From the NCBI RefSeq assembly GCF_000203935.1, contig NC_008577.1, forward strand, positions 434,001 through 498,000: a stretch of 64,000 bases of DNA. The letters are read 5' to 3'. The notes below the pieces were generated by a model, which did not search any database, had not been told where the DNA came from, and saw only the letters and a program-made list of their open reading frames with translations. Below are positions 29,965 to 39,736 of the stretch, in pieces. Source of the stretch: Shewanella sp. ANA-3 (GTDB taxonomy: Bacteria > Pseudomonadota > Gammaproteobacteria > Enterobacterales > Shewanellaceae). Position numbers and translations under genes: made by a program. Within the stretch, counting starts at the first letter, position 1. Each line of letters starts with the position of its first letter.

Positions 29965-30695
29965 TGAGCCAAGGTCGCCAGTTAACCTTTAATATTTTTC
30001 GTTATGATCCGCAGGAGCCAAATGATAAGCCGAAGATGGTGCGTTATCAGCTCACCGAAACGCCGGGCATGACGGTATTTATTGCACTCAATAAGCTCAG
30101 AGAAGAGCAAGATACGTCGTTGCAGTTTGACTTTGTCTGTCGGGCGGGGATTTGCGGCAGTTGCGCCATGGTGATCAATGGTTTCCCAACCTTAGCTTGC
30201 CGCACCTTAACCGCCAAATATCCCAAGGGAGAAATCACCCTAATGCCATTACCTGGCTTTGAATTGATTGGTGATTTATCTGTTAACACGGGTAAGTTTA
30301 TGCGTGAACTCGCCGAGCGCTTGAAGCTGTGGTTACACCCCAAAGCGAATGATATCAGTATCCATCACCTCGAAGAGCCTATGGCGCCAGAGGAAGCGGC
30401 GCGGCTCTATGAATTAGAGCGCTGCGTCGAGTGCGGGGTTTGTGTATCAGCCTGCGCGACCAAACAAATGCGTGAGACCTTTGTTGGGGCCGTGGGGATG
30501 ATGAAAATCGCCCGCTTTGAACTCGATAGCCGCGATGCGCGCACGGCTGAAGATTTTTACCATGTGATTGGTAATCAGGACGGCGTGTTTGGTTGTATGA
30601 CCTTGCTCGGCTGCCAAGACAACTGTCCGAAGGATTTGCCTCATATGCAGCAGATAGCCTATCTGCGCCGCAAAATGGCGATGACCTTAGTTTAA
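29964..30695 (+). CDS. frdB: Fumarate reductase iron-sulfur subunit
   Basis: 243 aa. CRAGICGSCAM plus a later Cys (TLACRT) bind the 2Fe-2S cluster; CVECGVCVSAC with a later CP binds 4Fe-4S; CMTLLGCQDNCPKDLP completes the 3Fe-4S and 4Fe-4S sites. It carries electrons from the FrdC hemes to FAD. The start overlaps the frdA stop (TAATG), and a strong terminator follows. Confidence 0.96.
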   Translation: MSQGRQLTFNIFRYDPQEPNDKPKMVRYQLTETPGMTVFIALNKLREEQDTSLQFDFVCRAGICGSCAMVINGFPTLACRTLTAKYPKGEITLMPLPGFELIGDLSVNTGKFMRELAERLKLWLHPKANDISIHHLEEPMAPEEAARLYELERCVECGVCVSACATKQMRETFVGAVGMMKIARFELDSRDARTAEDFYHVIGNQDGVFGCMTLLGCQDNCPKDLPHMQQIAYLRRKMAMTLV

Positions 30696-30723
30696 TTTCT
30701 GTTAGCTGTTTGATTCAAAAAGC

Positions 30724-30747
30724 AAAGCGCCTGATTAGGCGCTTTTT
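30724..30747 (+). terminator. Intrinsic terminator after frdB
   Basis: A perfect 9-bp GC-rich stem (AAAGCGCCT) with a 4-nt loop, followed by T5, 29 bp after the frdB stop. Confidence 0.9.
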
Positions 30748-30758
30748 ACTTGGTGAGG

Positions 30759-31043
30759 TTAGCAGGCATAGGCCTTGTAAATGCTCGCCTTGTCCATGAT
30801 AGCGTTTGAGCTAGTCACAAAGTCGTTAAAGTGCGGGCTTGCCATATGCGCATCCAAGGCTGCTTGGGATTGCCACACCTCATACATCCAAAACTGATCG
30901 GCATCCTCTATGGATTGGTGCAGCGTGTATTCTAAGCAACCGGCCTCGGTCAGGGTTGCTTTAACCAGCTGCTTAAGGACGTGAGACAAGGCTTTGCCTT
31001 GGCCAGAACGAGCTTGAATTTGCGCAAAAACTGTCACTTTCAT
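30759..31043 (-). CDS. Antibiotic-biosynthesis-monooxygenase-fold (YgiN-like) protein
   Basis: 94 aa, a single ferredoxin-like ABM domain: TVFAQIQARSG, then GCLEYTLHQS, then FWMYEVWQSQAALDAHMASPHF. Such small dimers oxidise quinols or degrade reactive small molecules; YgiN of E. coli is a quinol monooxygenase. The start overlaps the stop of the alcohol-dehydrogenase-like gene by 4 nt, so the two are co-translated. The pair probably handles a quinone or enone compound. Confidence 0.85.
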   Translation of the reverse strand: MKVTVFAQIQARSGQGKALSHVLKQLVKATLTEAGCLEYTLHQSIEDADQFWMYEVWQSQAALDAHMASPHFNDFVTSSNAIMDKASIYKAYAC

Positions 31044-32062
31044 TGGCTAAATCCTTCGAGCACGATTTTACCTATGGCCTTACCCGACTCTATTGGTGCA
31101 TGGGCTTTAAGCAAGTTTTGCGCATTAATGGCGCCATAGTGTTCGCCAAAGGTACTTTGAACTGTGCCTGCATCAATCAGCTCGGCGATACGATTGAGCA
31201 GATGATGCTGAGCAATCATGTCTTCGGTTTGAAAGAGGCTGCGGGTAAACATGAGCTCCCAATGTAGCGACAGGCTTTTAAGTTTAAGCTTCATCACGTC
31301 CAGTGGACCGACGGGATCGTCAATGAGTGCCAGTTTACCTTGGGGTCTGAGGACTTTTACGATTTCGTCAAAGTGCTTATCGGTTTGGGTTAGGCTAATC
31401 ACATGGGTGACATCGGCAATATCCCACTTCGCCAGTTCCTGCGAGAGTGGCTGTTGGTGATTGATAACCTGATTCGCGCCTAACTTTTTCACCCAAGCGG
31501 CAGATTCGGGGCGTGATGCTGTGCCAATTACCTCGGCGCCAGTCAGCTTGACCGCAAGTTGGGTGATGATAGAACCTACACCTCCAGCGGCACCGATAAT
31601 CAAAATTCGCGCATTCGTGGCCGAGCCATCCTGAGGTAAGCCTAAGCGATCAAACAATAGCTCCCAAGCCGTAATACTGGTTAGGGGGAGGGCTGCAGCC
31701 TGGGCATTGCTTAAGGTTTGCGGTTTATGGCCCACAATGCGCTCATCGACTAACTGATACTCGGCATAACTGCCGCTGCGGCTAATATCGCCGGCATACC
31801 AGACTTCATCGCCCACCTTAAACAGGCTCACCTTTTCACCCACGGCTTTAACGACTCCGACCGCATCCCAACCGAGGATTTTATATTCCCCTGTTGGAGC
31901 TGAGCTCGATGTGCGGATTTTGGTATCGACGGGATTAACGGATATGGCTTTTACCTCAACTAACAGGTCAAAACCTTGCGGTGTAGGTTCGGGTAAGGTG
32001 ATGTTTTGTAATGCATTGGGTGCATCGACGGCTCCCGCGGTTTGATAACCTATGGCTTTCAT
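31040..32062 (-). CDS. Zinc-type alcohol dehydrogenase-like / quinone oxidoreductase (MDR family)
   Basis: 340 aa from the ATG at 32062 with GAGGAA upstream. A GroES-like N-terminal domain (VNPVDTKIR, GWDAVGVV) is followed by an NADPH Rossmann domain with IIGAAGGVGSIITQLAV. The cysteine zinc ligands of true alcohol dehydrogenases are absent, so this is a quinone- or enone-reductase type enzyme. It is coupled to the ABM gene and divergent from a LysR regulator 118 bp away. Confidence 0.87.
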   Translation of the reverse strand: MKAIGYQTAGAVDAPNALQNITLPEPTPQGFDLLVEVKAISVNPVDTKIRTSSSAPTGEYKILGWDAVGVVKAVGEKVSLFKVGDEVWYAGDISRSGSYAEYQLVDERIVGHKPQTLSNAQAAALPLTSITAWELLFDRLGLPQDGSATNARILIIGAAGGVGSIITQLAVKLTGAEVIGTASRPESAAWVKKLGANQVINHQQPLSQELAKWDIADVTHVISLTQTDKHFDEIVKVLRPQGKLALIDDPVGPLDVMKLKLKSLSLHWELMFTRSLFQTEDMIAQHHLLNRIAELIDAGTVQSTFGEHYGAINAQNLLKAHAPIESGKAIGKIVLEGFSQ

Positions 32063-32180
32063 CTTGATTCCTCGCTTGCGGCTGGTGCCTGTACTTGTCA
32101 ATGGCAACTATTGTGTGGAATATTAAAGCCTAGATAAACGGGGTAAACTTTGTAATTTTTTCAAAGGATTTTTGAAAATC

Positions 32181-33113
32181 ATGCTGCTGAATGATCTCGC
32201 ACTATTTGTTCGCGTTGCCGACTGCGGCAGTATTTCGGCTGCCGCGGTCGAAATGGAACTCTCGGCAGCATCTGCAAGCGCAGCGATTAAACGGCTTGAA
32301 AAACAACTTGATACCAGCCTTTTTGTACGTACGACCCGAAGCCTTAGATTAACCGCACAGGGAGAGCGTTACCTTATCCATTGCCGCCGTGCCTTAAGTG
32401 ATCTTGCACTCGGGGAGCAGGCGATCGCCAGCGATAAAGGTAAAGTCTCTGGTACCTTGAGCCTCTCAGTTTCATCCGATTTTGGGCGTAACTTATTCGT
32501 CCCTTGGCTCGATGATTTCCTGTTAGATTTTCCGCAGCTACAGGTGCGACTGCATTTGGGTGATAACATCAGCAGCTTTTACCACGACAAAATTGATGTC
32601 GCGGTGCGTTACGGTAAACCGCAGGACTCCAATCAGGTCGCATTTCCGATTTGCTGCGCCGACCGATTACTATGCGCTTCACCTGAATATCTCGCCAAGT
32701 TTGGTAAACCCGAAACCTTAGAACAGTTAGCTCAGCACAATTGTTTGTTTTATAAACTCGATGACCGCACCCATGATCAATGGCAATTTGAGCGTGATGG
32801 CCAGGAATTTAAAATCCGCGTGACGGGTAATCGCAGCGCCAATGATGCTGAAATTGCGCGCCGCTGGGCCGTGGCTGGTAAGGGTTTAGTGTTCAAGTCG
32901 AGCTTAGATCTGGCGGAGGATATTATGGCTGGGCGCCTTGTGCCCTTGCTGCCCGAATATCGGGGCGAATCGGTCAATTTATACTTAGTGTGCCCTGGGC
33001 GTGAGCATGTCACGCCCGTGGTGCTGTTACTTCGTGAAATGCTCAGGCAACAGACTCAAGCCTTAAGCCGTGCCCTAGCGACATACCTTAAGTCTGAAAC
33101 GCAGTTTAAATAA
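32181..33113 (+). CDS. LysR-family transcriptional regulator
   Basis: 310 aa from the ATG at 32181; an in-frame TTG at 32172 is closer to AAAGGA and could be used instead. Residues 1-60 form the winged HTH (FVRVADCGSISAAAVEMELSA and on). The remainder is the periplasmic-binding-like effector domain. It is divergent from the oxidoreductase-monooxygenase pair, the classic arrangement for a LysR regulator and its target operon. The effector is unknown; an electrophile or quinone is plausible. Confidence 0.88.
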   Translation: MLLNDLALFVRVADCGSISAAAVEMELSAASASAAIKRLEKQLDTSLFVRTTRSLRLTAQGERYLIHCRRALSDLALGEQAIASDKGKVSGTLSLSVSSDFGRNLFVPWLDDFLLDFPQLQVRLHLGDNISSFYHDKIDVAVRYGKPQDSNQVAFPICCADRLLCASPEYLAKFGKPETLEQLAQHNCLFYKLDDRTHDQWQFERDGQEFKIRVTGNRSANDAEIARRWAVAGKGLVFKSSLDLAEDIMAGRLVPLLPEYRGESVNLYLVCPGREHVTPVVLLLREMLRQQTQALSRALATYLKSETQFK

Positions 33114-33238
33114 CAATTGAATGCGGGAATCTAAGGGAGTTCGCTGAGGTTTGATAAGTGGATTACCTTCGTGATTTCCTCTCTGAAGAGGGCTCAACGC
33201 TCTGTGATTTAATCTTGCACTGCCAAACTCGGCGCAAT

Positions 33239-33265
33239 AAAAAAGCCGCATTAAGCGGCTTTTTT
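33239..33265. terminator. Terminator between the LysR gene and rho
   Basis: AAAAAAGCCGC and its complement, with a 5-nt loop, give T-runs in both directions. It suits termination of rho (minus) and of the LysR gene (plus). Confidence 0.88.
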
Positions 33266-33290
33266 GAAAGATTTGACCCTAAACCTAGGA

Positions 33291-34556
33291 TTAAGACTTA
33301 GCGCGTTTCATCGCGGTGAAGAATTCTTCGTTGGTCTTAGTCATAGCCAGTTTATCGATCAGGAATTCCATTGCGCTGACTTCATCCATAGGATTTAAGA
33401 TCTTACGCAGGATCCACATCTTTTGCAGTTCATCAGGTGTGGTCAGTTTTTCTTCGCGACGAGTACCACTGCGGTTGAAGTCAATCGCTGGGAATACGCG
33501 TTTTTCAGCGGCCTTGCGTGACAGATGCAGTTCTTGGTTACCTGTACCTTTGAACTCTTCGTAGATCACTTCGTCCATTTTCGAGCCGGTATCAACCAGT
33601 GCGGTAGCAATAATCGTTAAGCTGCCGCCGTTTTCGATGTTACGAGCCGCGCCGAAGAAGCGCTTAGGACGGTGCAGGGCGTTTGCATCCACACCACCAG
33701 TTAACACTTTGCCCGATGATGGGATAACAGTGTTGTAGGCGCGAGCCAAACGAGTGATAGAGTCGAGTAAGATCACAACGTCTTTCTTGTGCTCAACTAA
33801 ACGTTTGGCTTTTTCAATTACCATTTCAGCCACTTGTACGTGACGGCTAGCTGGTTCGTCGAAGGTCGATGCAATCACTTCACCTTGAACTAGGCGTTGC
33901 ATCTCGGTCACTTCTTCAGGACGTTCATCGATCAGCAGTACCATCAACACAACTTCTGGGTTGTTGTAGGTGATTGACTGAGCAATGTTTTGCAGTAATA
34001 AGGTTTTACCCGCTTTTGGTGGTGCGACGATCAGACCACGTTGACCCTTACCGATAGGTGAGCATAAATCCAGAATACGGGCAGTGATGTCTTCAGTAGA
34101 GCCATTACCACGCTCCATGCGCATACGTTCTTCTGCGTGGAGTGGGGTTAAGTTTTCAAAGAGGATTTTGTTGCGAGAGTTTTCAGGTTTATCGAAGTTA
34201 ACTTCGTTAACTTTTAGCAGGGCAAAATAACGTTCACCTTCTTTTGGTGGGCGAATCTTGCCAAAAATCGTGTCGCCCGTTCGCATGTTAAAGCGGCGAA
34301 TTTGGCTTGGTGATACATAAATATCATCCGGGCCAGCTAAATAAGATCCATCTGCACTACGTAAGAAACCGAATCCGTCTTGGAGTATCTCTAATACACC
34401 GCCACCGAAAATGTCTTCGCCGCTTTTGGCGTGGGCTTTAAGAATAGAGAAAATAATGTCCTGCTTGCGAGCGCGGGCCATATTTTCGAGTTTCATATTT
34501 TCGGCTAGCGAGACTAGGTCGGATATCGGCGTGTCTTTTAATTCAGTTAAGTTCAT
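33291..34556 (-). CDS. rho: Transcription termination factor Rho
   Basis: 421 aa, close to E. coli Rho (419). The N-terminal OB fold binds RNA ([12 protein letters not shown]). The ATPase core has the P-loop [10 protein letters not shown], a Walker [11 protein letters not shown], the Q-loop and the R-loop region [17 protein letters not shown]. The hexameric helicase stops untranslated transcripts. The 210-bp gap to trxA leaves room for the known autoregulatory leader, though no site is obvious by eye. Confidence 0.98.
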   Translation of the reverse strand: MNLTELKDTPISDLVSLAENMKLENMARARKQDIIFSILKAHAKSGEDIFGGGVLEILQDGFGFLRSADGSYLAGPDDIYVSPSQIRRFNMRTGDTIFGKIRPPKEGERYFALLKVNEVNFDKPENSRNKILFENLTPLHAEERMRMERGNGSTEDITARILDLCSPIGKGQRGLIVAPPKAGKTLLLQNIAQSITYNNPEVVLMVLLIDERPEEVTEMQRLVQGEVIASTFDEPASRHVQVAEMVIEKAKRLVEHKKDVVILLDSITRLARAYNTVIPSSGKVLTGGVDANALHRPKRFFGAARNIENGGSLTIIATALVDTGSKMDEVIYEEFKGTGNQELHLSRKAAEKRVFPAIDFNRSGTRREEKLTTPDELQKMWILRKILNPMDEVSAMEFLIDKLAMTKTNEEFFTAMKRAKS

Positions 34557-34714
34557 GTTGGGGATCTTGTGTTACGCGACAAAGCTTACCGCAATCAATC
34601 AGTAAAGTTTGTGATTCAGGATAGTGATTGACGAGCGAGAAGTGGTTTAGTTAGAAAGAATCTGGTTATTAAAGTAGCACTAACAAAGCGGGGCGTCCAG
34701 AAATTTAGGGGTAT

Positions 34715-34745
34715 TCCGGCACAATTAATTAAAGCTTGTGCCGGA
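34715..34745 (-). terminator. Hairpin after trxA
   Basis: A perfect 10-bp stem (TCCGGCACAA) with an 11-nt AT-rich loop lies just beyond the trxA stop. No T-run follows; it may act as a processing or weak termination site between trxA and rho. Confidence 0.5.
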
Positions 34746-34767
34746 GGTCACTCATAGCGACAACAAA

Positions 34768-35094
34768 TTAGATTTGTGCGTCGATGAACTCTTTTAATTG
34801 AGTTTTAGATAGTGCGCCAACTTTAGTCGCCGCTAATTCACCGTTCTTGAATAACAGTAAAGTTGGGATACCACGAACGCCATATTTCGCTGGAGAAACG
34901 TTGTTTTGGTCAACGTTTAATTTAGCGATAGTCACACGACCTGCGTACTCTTCGGCAACGTCGTCAAGGATTGGAGCGATCATTTTACATGGACCACACC
35001 ATTCAGCCCAAAAGTCTACCAATACTGGTAAATCGGCCTTTAATACGTCGTTTTCGAAGCTGTCGTCGCTCAGGTATATAATTTTATCGCTCAT
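34768..35094 (-). CDS. trxA: Thioredoxin 1
   Basis: 108 aa from the ATG at 35094, with GGAG 7 nt upstream; the ATG at 35118 would add eight residues and lacks such a site. The redox motif is WCGPCK near residue 32, and the cis-Pro is in GIPTLLLF. It reduces cytoplasmic protein disulfides. It is upstream of rho and divergent from rhlB, as in E. coli. Confidence 0.97.
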   Translation of the reverse strand: MSDKIIYLSDDSFENDVLKADLPVLVDFWAEWCGPCKMIAPILDDVAEEYAGRVTIAKLNVDQNNVSPAKYGVRGIPTLLLFKNGELAATKVGALSKTQLKEFIDAQI

Positions 35095-35246
35095 GATGTT
35101 CTCCAGTTTGGTTGCCATTGCTGGTTTGTTAATGGCTTACCATGTATATTGGGGCTGAAAAATAGCTTTTCAAGTTACCTTTTTACAATGTGGCTATTTC
35201 AAACGATCGAGTATCTTATTGCAACCCCAAATGGTATGCTTGCGCT

Positions 35247-36566
35247 ATGAGCCAAACACATTTATCTAATCAAAAATTTGCCGACCTTCCTCTGCATCCA
35301 GAGGTTAAACAGGCACTTGCCGAAAACGGCTTTGAATTTTGTACGCCGATTCAGGCGTTATCATTACCCGTATTACTTCAATCAAAAGATATCGCCGGCC
35401 AAGCCCAAACGGGCACGGGTAAGACAATGGCGTTTTTGGTTGCCACATTTAACCATTTATTGTCGACGCCTGTCCCTGAAAACCGTCAGTTAAATCAGCC
35501 GCGCGCCATCATTATGGCTCCTACCCGTGAGCTGGCGATTCAAATCGCCAAAGACGCGATTCTCCTTGCCAAACACAGCCACTTAAAAGTGGGCATTGTT
35601 TATGGCGGTGAAAGCTATGATGTGCAGCGCAAGACGCTCGATCAAGGTGTAGACATTCTGATTGGTACCACAGGTCGGATTATCGACTACGTGCGCCAAG
35701 GCATTATCAATCTCGGCGGTATTCAAGCGGTTGTGCTAGATGAAGCCGATCGCATGTTCGACCTCGGTTTTATTAAGGATATTCGTTTCTTATTCCGACG
35801 TATGCCCAGTGCCGATCAGCGTCTGAATATGCTGTTTTCGGCGACACTTTCGATGAAGGTGCAAGAACTCGCCTACGATCATATGAATGAACCTGTGAAA
35901 GTCGAAATAGCCCCCGAAGAAAAAACCTCCAAGAACATCAAAGAAGAAATTTTCTATCCTTCCCAAGAAGACAAAATGCGTTTGCTGCTGACGCTGATTG
36001 AAGAAGATTGGCCAGAGAAAGCCATTGTTTTTTCAAACACTAAGCACAGCTGTGAAAACCTATGGTCTTGGCTTGAAGGGGATGGCCATCGTGTCGGCCT
36101 GCTGACGGGCGATGTGCCGCAGAAGAAGCGTATTCGCATTCTCGAGCAATTCACTCAAGGCCAATTGGATATTCTGGTCGCGACCGACGTTGCGGCGCGC
36201 GGACTGCATATCTCCGATGTTTCCCACGTCTACAATTATGATTTACCTGATGATTGTGAAGATTACGTTCATCGTATTGGTCGTACTGGGCGTGCGGGTA
36301 ACAAAGGTGTATCGGTCAGTTTTGCCTGTGAAGAATACGCTCTGAATTTGCCAGCGATTGAAACCTACATCAATCACTCTATTCCTGTGAGTAATTATGA
36401 CCGTGATGCCTTGCTGGAAGATATTCCGCCGCCGGTCAAAATTCATCGCAGGCACCCTGCGGGAGCACGTAATTTACGTGAACGCTCAGGTGCAGGGCGA
36501 CCACAAGGTGCCCATCGTAGTGGTGGACGTCCACCTCGCCATGACAGGACGCGTAGACAGCCTTAA
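35247..36566 (+). CDS. rhlB: DEAD-box RNA helicase RhlB
   Basis: 439 aa from the ATG at 35247. The helicase motifs appear in order: Q motif ([10 protein letters not shown]), [35 protein letters not shown] and [10 protein letters not shown]. The C-terminal tail is rich in Arg and Gly (about residues 400-439) and probably binds RNA or RNase E. RhlB unwinds RNA in the degradosome. It abuts gppA and is divergent from trxA. Confidence 0.96.
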   Translation: MSQTHLSNQKFADLPLHPEVKQALAENGFEFCTPIQALSLPVLLQSKDIAGQAQTGTGKTMAFLVATFNHLLSTPVPENRQLNQPRAIIMAPTRELAIQIAKDAILLAKHSHLKVGIVYGGESYDVQRKTLDQGVDILIGTTGRIIDYVRQGIINLGGIQAVVLDEADRMFDLGFIKDIRFLFRRMPSADQRLNMLFSATLSMKVQELAYDHMNEPVKVEIAPEEKTSKNIKEEIFYPSQEDKMRLLLTLIEEDWPEKAIVFSNTKHSCENLWSWLEGDGHRVGLLTGDVPQKKRIRILEQFTQGQLDILVATDVAARGLHISDVSHVYNYDLPDDCEDYVHRIGRTGRAGNKGVSVSFACEEYALNLPAIETYINHSIPVSNYDRDALLEDIPPPVKIHRRHPAGARNLRERSGAGRPQGAHRSGGRPPRHDRTRRQP

Positions 36567-37493
36567 ATGCCAACACCCGCTTATGCCGCCATTACTTTAG
36601 GCTCTAATAGCTTTAATATGCTGATCGCTAAGACAAAAGGCGGTCAGCCACAGATTATTGCTAAATACAAACGTAAAGTAAGGTTAGCCGAAGGCATTGG
36701 CGAAGATGGTCATTTAACCGCAGAAGTGATGCAGCGTGGCCTAGATTGTCTAGCGATGTTTGCCCAAATGTTGGCGCTGCATAAAATCCATCCTAATCAT
36801 GTCGCTGTGATTGCCACCGCGACACTGCGCTGTATCCATAATGCCGATGAGTTTAATCAAAAGGCTATTCCGCTCTTGGGTCATCCGATTGAGATTATCT
36901 CAGGCATGCGTGAGGCTGAGCTTATTTATCAAGGCATGGTGGCGACCACTTGTGGCCAAGGTCGACGTTTAGTGATCGATATTGGTGGCGCGAGTACCGA
37001 GTTTATAATCGGTGATGGCCACCAAGTTCAGTTTAAGACTAGCTTACCCATGGGCAGCGTGACCTTTAACCGTCGCTTCTTTAACAATGCCCCGTTGCAA
37101 GAGCTCGATTTTGACGATGCCAAGCAGGAAGTGTTCGAAGTCTTAGGTGAACATAGGCAAAGGTTAAAAGACTTAGGATGGCACTGTGTGGTGGGGGCTT
37201 CTGGCGCGGTGCAATCTGTAGTCGAAGTCTTAATGCACCGTAAGCAGTCTGAAATCATTACTTTAGCTGTGTTGACACAGCTTAAAGCGGAAATCCTTGC
37301 CGAAGAACATGCCAGCCTTATGGGGATTCTCGGCCTAAGTGCCGAACGCGCACCGACATTTGCTGCAGGAGTGGCAATTTTACTCGCACTCTTTGAATTC
37401 TTGGGCATTGAGCAGTTGGCGCTATCAGGCGGCGCACTGCGTGAAGGGGTGTTAGTGATGCTGGCGCAGCGAATTTTAGAAGAAGCGATTTAA
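36567..37493 (+). CDS. gppA: Ppx/GppA-family phosphatase, short form
   Basis: 308 aa starting directly after the rhlB stop, so translation is probably coupled. The actin-like ASKHA fold motifs LGSNSFNML, VIATATLR and DIGGASTEF are present. E. coli GppA and Ppx are about 500 aa; this protein has only the catalytic domain and lacks the HD-like C-terminal region. It likely hydrolyses pppGpp or polyphosphate, but which one cannot be told from sequence. The rhlB-gppA order is conserved. Confidence 0.87.
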   Translation: MPTPAYAAITLGSNSFNMLIAKTKGGQPQIIAKYKRKVRLAEGIGEDGHLTAEVMQRGLDCLAMFAQMLALHKIHPNHVAVIATATLRCIHNADEFNQKAIPLLGHPIEIISGMREAELIYQGMVATTCGQGRRLVIDIGGASTEFIIGDGHQVQFKTSLPMGSVTFNRRFFNNAPLQELDFDDAKQEVFEVLGEHRQRLKDLGWHCVVGASGAVQSVVEVLMHRKQSEIITLAVLTQLKAEILAEEHASLMGILGLSAERAPTFAAGVAILLALFEFLGIEQLALSGGALREGVLVMLAQRILEEAI

Positions 37494-37515
37494 CTTCGGC
37501 TCCATTTTAAAAAGA

Positions 37516-37549
37516 TAAAGGCCGCCAAGTGTAGACTTAGCGGCCTTTA
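37516..37549. terminator. Bidirectional terminator between gppA and the thioredoxin-like gene
   Basis: A 10-bp stem (TAAAGGCCGC) with an extra AAGT/ACTT stem inside its loop sits between two convergent genes. Short T-runs occur on both strands. Confidence 0.85.
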
Positions 37550-37567
37550 TTATTTAGCGACTCGAGA

Positions 37568-38104
37568 TTACTTTAAAATCTCGACTAAATCTTTTTCGAG
37601 TGAAACGGTTGGACGCTCAACGATACGGCCAATTTCCTTACCCTGTTGTAGCACGATAAAGGTTGGAATACGTTTGAAGTCGTATTTTGCCGCCAGTCCT
37701 TCAGGATCTTGCTTGCTGCGATCAACCCCGATGTAAGTCACTTTGATATTGGGGTTAGCCACTTCTTCCATAATGCGAATAAAGCGTGGGGTTTCGCGAT
37801 GGCAGTCTGGGCACCAAGTGCCGATGATGACCACGATTTCGGTTGGCTCAGCGATATTTTTAAGAGGGGCTATGGATGCGGTATCCACCTGATAGCTCTT
37901 GTAGCCCTCTGCAAACTCATTGAGATCTTTTACTAAATGTTGCGCTTCAACGACACCGGTTAAAATCACTTCTTGTTTCTCCTCGCTGCAGGTGGCAATC
38001 AAGCCCTGTTGTTGCTCTTCAAAGCCACAGCCGCCATTTGCTAGTACTTGGCAACTAAAAAATAACGCGGTCGTGGCGAGTAATGCTTTGACGTTATTGT
38101 GCAT
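37568..38104 (-). CDS. Periplasmic thioredoxin-family protein
   Basis: 178 aa from the ATG at 38104 with GAGGG upstream. A signal peptide ends near QVLA at residues 20-23. The thioredoxin fold starts near residue 85, with GTWCPDC as a CxxC active site and RIPTFIV as the cis-Pro loop. Cys residues in GGCGFEEQ and IATCSEE lie in an N-terminal extension. It is probably a periplasmic disulfide reductase or carrier; the partner is unknown. It is monocistronic and faces gppA. Confidence 0.82.
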   Translation of the reverse strand: MHNNVKALLATTALFFSCQVLANGGCGFEEQQQGLIATCSEEKQEVILTGVVEAQHLVKDLNEFAEGYKSYQVDTASIAPLKNIAEPTEIVVIIGTWCPDCHRETPRFIRIMEEVANPNIKVTYIGVDRSKQDPEGLAAKYDFKRIPTFIVLQQGKEIGRIVERPTVSLEKDLVEILK

Positions 38105-38251
38105 GATATGCCCTCGAAATCGAAGAAGAATAATGAGTTTGCATTCAAACACTAATTTGCGCTTTCTAAAAGTTGCGGATGAATTTGCTGCAACCCAGAT
38201 CACGTAACGCTAATGTAAAACCTAAATCTTGCCTGCAAAATAGCGGTTTTG

Positions 38252-38650
38252 TTACTCGGTTTGCGCCAATAATTTACTAAGGATCGGTTTATTGGCTTCT
38301 GGGAAGTCGTAATGGCTTAGCTCATGTTTATTGACCCAAGCAATCTGTTGCCCTTCAAGCCCTTGCGCCTCTCCCGTAAATTCACTGACAGTGTGAATAT
38401 CGAGTAACACTTGTTTATCGGGATAATCGTAGCTTAGCGCCATATAAGGCTCGCTTGCGCTGACGATTAGCGCGACTTCCTCTTTTAGCTCCCGAATTAA
38501 GGCTTGGGTGACGGTTTCGCCCTGTTCGACTTTGCCTCCTGGAAATTCCCACTTACCGCCTTGATGTAAATGCTCGGGGCGCTTAGCGAGTAAGATTTGC
38601 CCGTTAGGGTTGAGGATAATGCCTACGGCAACATGAATGCGTTTTGTCAT
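38252..38650 (-). CDS. mutT: 8-oxo-dGTP diphosphatase MutT
   Basis: 132 aa. The Nudix box GGKVEQGETVTQALIRELKEE (about residues 37-57) is complete, with GX5EX7REUXEEXGU spacing apart from its final Gly, which is Ala here (EEVALIV). It removes 8-oxo-dGTP and so prevents A:T to C:G changes. It sits 34 bp from yacG, part of the pilBCD-coaE-zapD-yacG-mutT group typical of gammaproteobacteria. Confidence 0.93.
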   Translation of the reverse strand: MTKRIHVAVGIILNPNGQILLAKRPEHLHQGGKWEFPGGKVEQGETVTQALIRELKEEVALIVSASEPYMALSYDYPDKQVLLDIHTVSEFTGEAQGLEGQQIAWVNKHELSHYDFPEANKPILSKLLAQTE

Positions 38651-38684
38651 AAAATTCTGCTTATAAAGGGCTGATTATTGAGTA

Positions 38685-38894
38685 TTACTCTTTGAAAAAG
38701 CTTTCTTCGTCGTAACCGAGTTCATCTAACGCGTCGAGGTCAAACTCAGATTTGACCGGAATAGCATGTTTTTCGGAGGCCCAATCGCCGAGGTCAATCA
38801 TCTTGCAGCGCTCGCTACAAAAAGGTTTGAATTCCGATTGTGGGACCCATTCTACTGGGGTTTTACAAATTGGACAGTTGACGGTTAACGGCAT
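38685..38894 (-). CDS. yacG: DNA gyrase inhibitor / zinc protein YacG
   Basis: 69 aa from the ATG at 38894. The four zinc ligands are CPIC and CSERC, followed by KMIDLGDW, the family signature. The C-terminal tail is acidic. YacG binds GyrB in E. coli and blocks gyrase from DNA. The upstream ATG at 38951 gives an untypical extension and is rejected. Confidence 0.95.
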   Translation of the reverse strand: MPLTVNCPICKTPVEWVPQSEFKPFCSERCKMIDLGDWASEKHAIPVKSEFDLDALDELGYDEESFFKE

Positions 38895-39001
38895 AATAGA
38901 CTTCTCCTTAGCAGTCGACTGAAATAACAAGGGAATCGCTGAGTATCGCAATTATGCGGCTTTAACTCGGCAGCAGCTTAGAGGTCGTTAGTGTAAAGGC
39001 T

Positions 39002-39736
39002 TCAAGCACAGGTCGCTAGTAGGAATTCGATGCTGCGGTCAGAGTGGCGCTGTTGGTCGAATTGCACAAAGTGGATGGCGTAGCGATTGCGATGGCCACT
39101 GATGGTGGGGTAGCAGCCGTGGGCGGCATCGACTTTGACTCGCACTAGCGAGAGTGCTTGAGCGCTGTCACCTTGGTAAAAACCGGCATGGGCGGTGGCA
39201 TTATCGAAATGGGCGGTACTGCGAGTTAACTGAAGCAAAAGCGTGATGGGATTGAGTAAAGGATCAAAATGGCTGATCCAAGCTTGGTAATCTTGCTGTC
39301 TTTCTTCCCAAGGTTTGGCGAGCCAAAAATGCAGTTGGGGAAGATCGAAGTTGCAGCAGGCGCCTGGCATACCAAAACGCTGTCGCAGAGCCGATAAAAA
39401 ACGGTCTTGTTTGAGTTGACTACCACAGCGCTCGGGACGCTGAAGTGGCTCTCTGGCTTGCATTAATGCTTGAATGTAAAACTCAATCTGTTCGCTATCG
39501 GCATGGTCGAGCTCTTGCCATTTGCTTAGTTGTAGCAGATTGCGTTCGATATCTTTAAGGACCTCATTGCGATAGTCGCAACGCTCCGATAATTCGCACA
39601 GGGAGAAAAGAGGGTAGAAACATCTATGTTGGTGGTCGTGATTTAGGTTATTACTGAGCTGTTTATTGAGATATTCGAGCCGCAAGTAGCTACGGATTTT
39701 CTCATTTAAAGGCTGTTCATAAACTAAGTCAGTCAT
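39002..39736 (-). CDS. zapD: Cell-division protein ZapD
   Basis: 244 aa. The N terminus YEQPLNEKIRSYLRLEYL is the family hallmark, followed by helices and a beta-rich C-terminal half (TAHAGFYQ). ZapD bundles FtsZ filaments at the division ring. It overlaps the coaE end by 8 nt, and coaE is upstream in the same direction. Confidence 0.95.
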   Translation of the reverse strand: MTDLVYEQPLNEKIRSYLRLEYLNKQLSNNLNHDHQHRCFYPLFSLCELSERCDYRNEVLKDIERNLLQLSKWQELDHADSEQIEFYIQALMQAREPLQRPERCGSQLKQDRFLSALRQRFGMPGACCNFDLPQLHFWLAKPWEERQQDYQAWISHFDPLLNPITLLLQLTRSTAHFDNATAHAGFYQGDSAQALSLVRVKVDAAHGCYPTISGHRNRYAIHFVQFDQQRHSDRSIEFLLATCA